NCBI GenBank assembly: GCA_020050375.1
Contig: JAGVKR010000241.1
Location: 1 to 9,217 of the forward strand
Direction of reading: 5' to 3'
DNA: 9,217 bases
Origin: Planctomycetales bacterium
Lineage (GTDB): Bacteria; Planctomycetota; Planctomycetia; Planctomycetales; Planctomycetaceae
A program made the position numbers and the translations under genes. The number at the start of each line of letters is the position of its first letter. Positions within the stretch are counted from its first letter, which is position 1. The notes beneath the pieces were generated by a model. The model was given only the letters and a program-made list of their open reading frames with translations. It was not told the DNA's origin and searched no databases. This document shows, piece after piece, positions 6,901 to 9,217 of the stretch.

Positions 6901-7219
6901 AGCCGCGAAGCAAACCGTGCGTGCGATGAAACCCGACCTCGTCGTCATCGCCGTTCCCGCCGCAGCGACGGCCGCGACGGATGAAGAGTTTTTTCGTTCC
7001 TATTCGTGGATCATGAACTGGTCGCTGAGCTTCGGGCACCAGGAATGGGACTGCCTGGTCGTGCACCCGAGCGTCTCGAATTCGGACGCCCAGAATCCTC
7101 GCTCGCAATTGATCCGACAATTGGTAAAGGCTCAGGAACTGACGTTCATTGATCGGCCAACCGGAGATACGTCGAAGATAGACGTCCTCTTTACGAAGGC
7201 CCTCCGGCGAGCGTGGTGA
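3998..7219 (+). CDS. Secreted multidomain SGNH/GDSL hydrolase with propeller-like N-terminus and tandem modules
   Basis: This 1073-residue protein starts at an ATG preceded by AGGGGGA (3986-3992). Residues 1-20 form a signal peptide. Residues 33-230 resemble the beginning and end of planctomycete GH32/43-like propeller proteins (LFVDDHLI at 39-46, RTLHQP at 54-59, a closing VVQLRFTVDEGGALYSF block), but are too short for five blades. Two homologous modules follow, about 237-468 and 470-697: W245/W478 and W458/W691 are each 233 residues apart, and both copies share FxRDPxW, RxDFGFS, DPQG and W/DDxS landmarks. An SGNH hydrolase domain (about 703-905) has every catalytic block: GDSV (Ser718), NAG (Gly755), GLND (Asn787), and DEIHP (Asp876, His879). 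Residues 915-1073 look like a second SGNH fold without catalytic residues (KPDLVVIAV at 978-986). It is probably an extracytoplasmic esterase acting on carbohydrate; the substrate is unknown. Confidence 0.88.
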   Translation: MRIFLCVAVAMGIGARWGLAQSRDTSVPSVKLNSGEAQLFVDDHLIAWQSNLKRTLHQPIKDHGGNAPVLAIEDEFGATKSTLEANGTILYDTKLKKWVMYSLAFASSWPGASADRVRLYRFTSPDAMNWVKGDDGDPQRIAIDLDDPVSKTIATNVDQFSCMYDETDPDNPGDSLNHQVVFDGRRSLREVASDGVVQLRFTVDEGGALYSFTIDPDRGLTSAVAKSESTAGTMKTETFDRDPGWVGVNNRSARTIEPVQIRQDFGFSPETAHASGGRSKDKGEIGGVITPAGEVAFYGKAIKPMSFDEPLSASGTMTIAPGGTHLLLGFFNATSVNEWRTPNTVAIRLNGRGDNFFAYVEYCTSKWRAGGDTTPFPSVTDPATGRWNLIGFPCQQSLRWTLNYDPQGNDGKGVVTATIGEHKAICNLDDSHKLDGATFTHFGIINVMKSADSGSEVWFDNISINGSKAEAFSRDPKWEGRNNRKSYETRIVRPRFDFGFSDTTFAGGKGRGELGGQIFRGDCRYPDKMASYGDRIGPLTLDKPLTASGKVAMRRGVSDSTTLFGFYNSKESMRSNESQSDGLPESVVGIHIEGPSSEGFQFYPVLRKRGGGSQFGAPRTFPSIMPDGKVHDWSMAYDPQGAAGKGQITVTLDSRSNTFDLSAGDKERGTTFDRFGIVTSWIDGNSQDVYWDDVSYTVGQNSLEFGEKPLTIVCLGDSVTGVYYHTGGRRAYPEMLEVAIKQAIPKANVKVINAGISGHSTPDGLARLDRDVLMHKPDLVTISFGLNDMTRLSEEQYRTNLETLVARCREAKASVVLCTPNSVITTTGRPIEKLKRFCDVIRATAKSLDVPVCDQFAAGESLREKDAWAFRCTLSDEIHPNMDGHKRMAEELCRTITGRSVSLSDVGPLQPALVKTRMLLESSNPVKILAMPPFDALIGPALKELRPDATIEVTVWPTDGKSLAELEQAAKQTVRAMKPDLVVIAVPAAATAATDEEFFRSYSWIMNWSLSFGHQEWDCLVVHPSVSNSDAQNPRSQLIRQLVKAQELTFIDRPTGDTSKIDVLFTKALRRAW

Positions 7220-7298
7220 CGATCGCGGATCGCGCAAATCGTCCGTTTCACCCAAGCCGTTGCCGAGCACTTAATCGACGGCTGCCCTGCGGAACCAA

Positions 7299-8681
7299 TC
7301 ACCCGAAGAGCTCGCCAATCGCGCGTCCGTCCACCAGCCGGTGCGGCCGGTTGAGTTGGTCGCGCATCTCAATTTCCGGGGGAATCCCCAGTGCCTGGTA
7401 CACGGTGGCGATGAGATCCTCCGGCGAAACGGGATTGGATCGGGGATAGGCCGCATCCCGGTCGCTGGAGCCATAGACGGTGCCGCCGCGAACGCCCCCG
7501 CCGGCGAAGAGCGCGGTCTGGCAGGCTCCCCAATGGTCGCGCCCCTGGGCCGCGTTGAGTTTTGGGGTTCGACCGAATTCGCCCCACAGCCCGACGAGTG
7601 TTTCATCCAGCAGGCCCCGCCCCGACAAATCTTCGAGCAAAGCGCTCAACCCGCGATCGAGCGACGGAAGGCAATAATAGGCCTTGAGCATGTCGGTCCC
7701 ACTCAGTCCCTGGAACGGGCCGTGATTGTCCCACACGTTGGCAACGTTGCCGCTTTTCTCGATGAACATCCAACTGATCGTCACCAGCCGCACTCCCGAT
7801 TCGACGAGGCGCCGGGCGAGGAGAATGCTTTCGCCGTACTCATTGCGGCCATAGCGGTCGCGCGTGCGCGGGTCTTCCAGTTCGAGGTTGAAGGCTCGCT
7901 TCGCGGTCGGCGTCGACAACATGCTGAATGCGAGCTCGCGGTAGCTGTCGAGGCCGGTCACCAATCGGTCGGTCTGCATCCGGCGGTCAATCTGTTCGAT
8001 GACGTTCAGCAGCCCGCGGCGGGCCAAGAGGCGCGACTCCTGCACATCCGTGGGGAGGGCAATCGAGTGCGTTGGCTTTTCGTTTGTCTCTTCGGCCGCC
8101 GCTACCTCCATCGGGTCGTGACGTCCCCCGAGGAAACCGGCATATGTTCCCGAGTACGTGACGCCATCGTGGCCGATCGGACGTGGAATCGTGACGGAAG
8201 CCGGCATCGATCCGAGCGGAGTGACATAGGAAACAACCGATCCCATGGTGGGAAAGTCATTTCGATTCCGCTTGTTGCGGGGAACGGCCAGTGTGTTGTT
8301 GATCCGGCCGGTGAGCGTGCGATAAACGCTCGGCTCGTGGTTGTTGCTGTCGTGCGTGACCGACCTGACGAACGCCGTTTTGTCGGTGTGCTGCGCCAGG
8401 AGCGGAAGGTGCTCGCAGACGTCGATCCCCGGAATAACTGTGGGGATGGGCCTGAAATGGCTGCGAATCCCCGGGGCCGAGTCGGGCTTCATGTCCCACA
8501 GATCCTGCTGCGGCGGCCCACCCCAGAGGTAAATCAGGATGCAGGACTTGGCGGGCGCGGCAGGACGAGCGGCGATGTCGTTACTCGCCATTGCCGCCTC
8601 GACCCGCAAAAGCTGCGGCAGCGTCAAGGCGCCGAGGCCAAACCGCCCCAGCCGAAGCATGGCGTCGCGCCGGTGCAACAT
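7299..8681 (-). CDS. DUF1501 family protein, second and divergent copy
   Basis: A 460-residue protein. The start ATG (complement of 8679-8681) has a GGAGA site at 8691-8695 on the complement, nine bases upstream. The N-terminus HRRDAMLRLGRFGLGALTL is Tat-like. Family landmarks are WGGPPQQDLWDMKP (from residue 53), THDSNNHEPSVY (109-120), WDNH (317-320), WGEFGR (366-371), GRDHWG (380-385) and a final LIATVYQALGI block with the usual 'xxRPHRLVDG' ending. This subtype differs from the copy at 619-2085, in having GGPPQ for GGPSQ and HWG for HN after RD, so the two are not recent duplicates. It converges with the SGNH gene, 79 bases apart, with no clear terminator between them. No DUF1553/DUF1549 partner lies upstream on this strand within the window. 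The biochemical role is unknown, as for the family. Confidence 0.93.
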   Translation of the reverse strand: MLHRRDAMLRLGRFGLGALTLPQLLRVEAAMASNDIAARPAAPAKSCILIYLWGGPPQQDLWDMKPDSAPGIRSHFRPIPTVIPGIDVCEHLPLLAQHTDKTAFVRSVTHDSNNHEPSVYRTLTGRINNTLAVPRNKRNRNDFPTMGSVVSYVTPLGSMPASVTIPRPIGHDGVTYSGTYAGFLGGRHDPMEVAAAEETNEKPTHSIALPTDVQESRLLARRGLLNVIEQIDRRMQTDRLVTGLDSYRELAFSMLSTPTAKRAFNLELEDPRTRDRYGRNEYGESILLARRLVESGVRLVTISWMFIEKSGNVANVWDNHGPFQGLSGTDMLKAYYCLPSLDRGLSALLEDLSGRGLLDETLVGLWGEFGRTPKLNAAQGRDHWGACQTALFAGGGVRGGTVYGSSDRDAAYPRSNPVSPEDLIATVYQALGIPPEIEMRDQLNRPHRLVDGRAIGELFG

Positions 8682-8809
8682 GGTCGACTCTCTCCAGGGA
8701 ACGAATGCACCGGTTCAAGATACGCAGGCGATGTGCCAACGGTCAATTCGAGATCGATCGAGGTCATCTTTCCGGCAGGAAATCCGCCGATCCGCGTCAT
8801 AGAACGGGA

Positions 8810-8829
8810 TATCATGACATGCAATGATA
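8810..8829. promoter_or_regulatory. Inverted repeat in the divergent intergenic region
   Basis: TATCAT (8810-8815) and ATGATA (8824-8829) form a perfect 6-bp dyad around eight bases. It lies between two divergently oriented genes, 129 bases from each start. A related TATCATG recurs at 8889-8895. A weak minus-strand promoter (ATGCAA complement at 8819-8824, GTCATA complement at 8796-8801, 17-base spacing) would overlap it. An operator is possible but unproven. Confidence 0.3.
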
Positions 8830-8944
8830 ATTCCGGATTTGTGGAATTGGCCGCGGGCGAGTGCGCACTGATTGGCGACTGAACCGGGTATCATGCGAAT
8901 TCGAGCGACGGCACACTTTAGCTGGAACCTTCTGAGAGCATTCG

Positions 8945-8950
8945 AAGGAG
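8945..8950 (+). promoter_or_regulatory. Ribosome binding site for a TTG-start small gene
   Basis: AAGGAG stands seven bases before TTG at 8958-8960. It is among the best Shine-Dalgarno matches in the window, and it is the main reason for calling the short gene that follows. Confidence 0.5.
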
Positions 8951-8957
8951 CGAGACT

Positions 8958-9116
8958 TTGACACATCGACATCGACGCCTGATTGCCTTTGCTCTGATCT
9001 TCGAAGAGCGACTGCTGGATCTCGACGGAGACGGCCAATGGGAGTACATCCGCAGCGGCGGCGAATCACTGATCGCCAAATACGCCAAAGTGCTCGTCAA
9101 GAACGCGGCGCCGTGA
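8958..9116 (+). CDS. Small hypothetical protein, TTG start, 52 residues
   Basis: The frame opens after an in-frame TAG at 8919-8921, has no ATG, and starts at TTG 8958 behind a strong AAGGAG site; it stops with TGA at 9114-9116. The predicted product is a basic N-terminus (THRHRR), a short hydrophobic patch (LIAFALIF), an acidic 'LLDLDGDGQWEYI' segment resembling a single EF-hand or dockerin-type calcium loop, then a helical basic tail (KYAKVLVKNAAP). From about the twelfth codon on, third positions are mostly G or C, as in the neighbouring genes. I recognise no family. It could be a genuine small protein or the preserved end of a decayed larger one. It is divergent from the DUF1501 gene, so joint regulation through the 276-base gap is possible but not shown. 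Confidence 0.5.
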   Translation: MTHRHRRLIAFALIFEERLLDLDGDGQWEYIRSGGESLIAKYAKVLVKNAAP

Positions 9117-9217
9117 GCCTCCGGAGTCGGCGGAAGAGCGGAATGGATTCAAGAGGACCTCGGACCGCGCCTCGCTGTAGGCTGAGCGACTTCATTGACG
9201 CGGGCAGCGGAAACGCG

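Noticed and set aside
7220..7298. Expected bidirectional terminator between the convergent SGNH and DUF1501 genes
   Set aside because: I found no strong stem followed by a T-run on either strand.
7341..8882. A 513-residue open frame on the plus strand across the second DUF1501 gene
   Set aside because: It is the mirror of the well-supported minus-strand gene, has no domain motifs, and runs through that gene's start and upstream region.
9143..9217. Possible gene start (ATG at 9143 with GGAAGAG four bases upstream), open to the window end
   Set aside because: Only 25 codons are visible, the spacing is short, and nothing in the residues is recognisable; it cannot be supported here.

Overview
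The window looks like a chromosomal segment from a member of the Planctomycetota. The evidence is a DUF1553 C-terminus followed by a DUF1501 protein, a second DUF1501 protein further on, a PEP-CTERM secreted protein, and a very large secreted protein with a 'LFVDDHLI'-type propeller start and an SGNH hydrolase domain. The sequence is GC-rich, with repeat-laden intergenic gaps. I cannot name the genus. I see no tRNA, rRNA, CRISPR array, transposase or phage gene.

Layout, left to right. (1) Bases 2-328: C-terminus of a DUF1553 (PSD1-type) protein. (2) 329-618: a repeat island with a heptamer array and a REPIN-like pair of opposed hairpins. (3) 619-2085: a Tat-type DUF1501 protein, the usual partner of DUF1553, whose first codons run through a second heptamer array. 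(4) 2086-2860: 775 bases without a gene, holding an octamer purine array, a C-rich heptamer array, a hairpin with a possible G-quadruplex, and a weak promoter. (5) 2861-3772: a 303-residue PEP-CTERM protein. (6) 3998-7219: a 1073-residue secreted multidomain protein made of a shortened propeller, two tandem homologous modules, a catalytically complete SGNH domain and a degenerate SGNH-like tail. (7) 7299-8681, minus strand: a second, divergent DUF1501 protein, convergent with the SGNH gene. (8) 8958-9116: a small TTG-start gene of unknown function, divergent from that DUF1501 gene.

Functionally, the window is mostly exported proteins of the planctomycete cell envelope. The DUF1553/DUF1501 pair is a recurring planctomycete gene couple of unknown biochemical role. 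The SGNH protein is probably a carbohydrate-related esterase, by inference from its domains. The PEP-CTERM protein would need an exosortase encoded elsewhere. The most unusual features are the modular SGNH protein and the short-period intergenic arrays, one of which enters a coding region.
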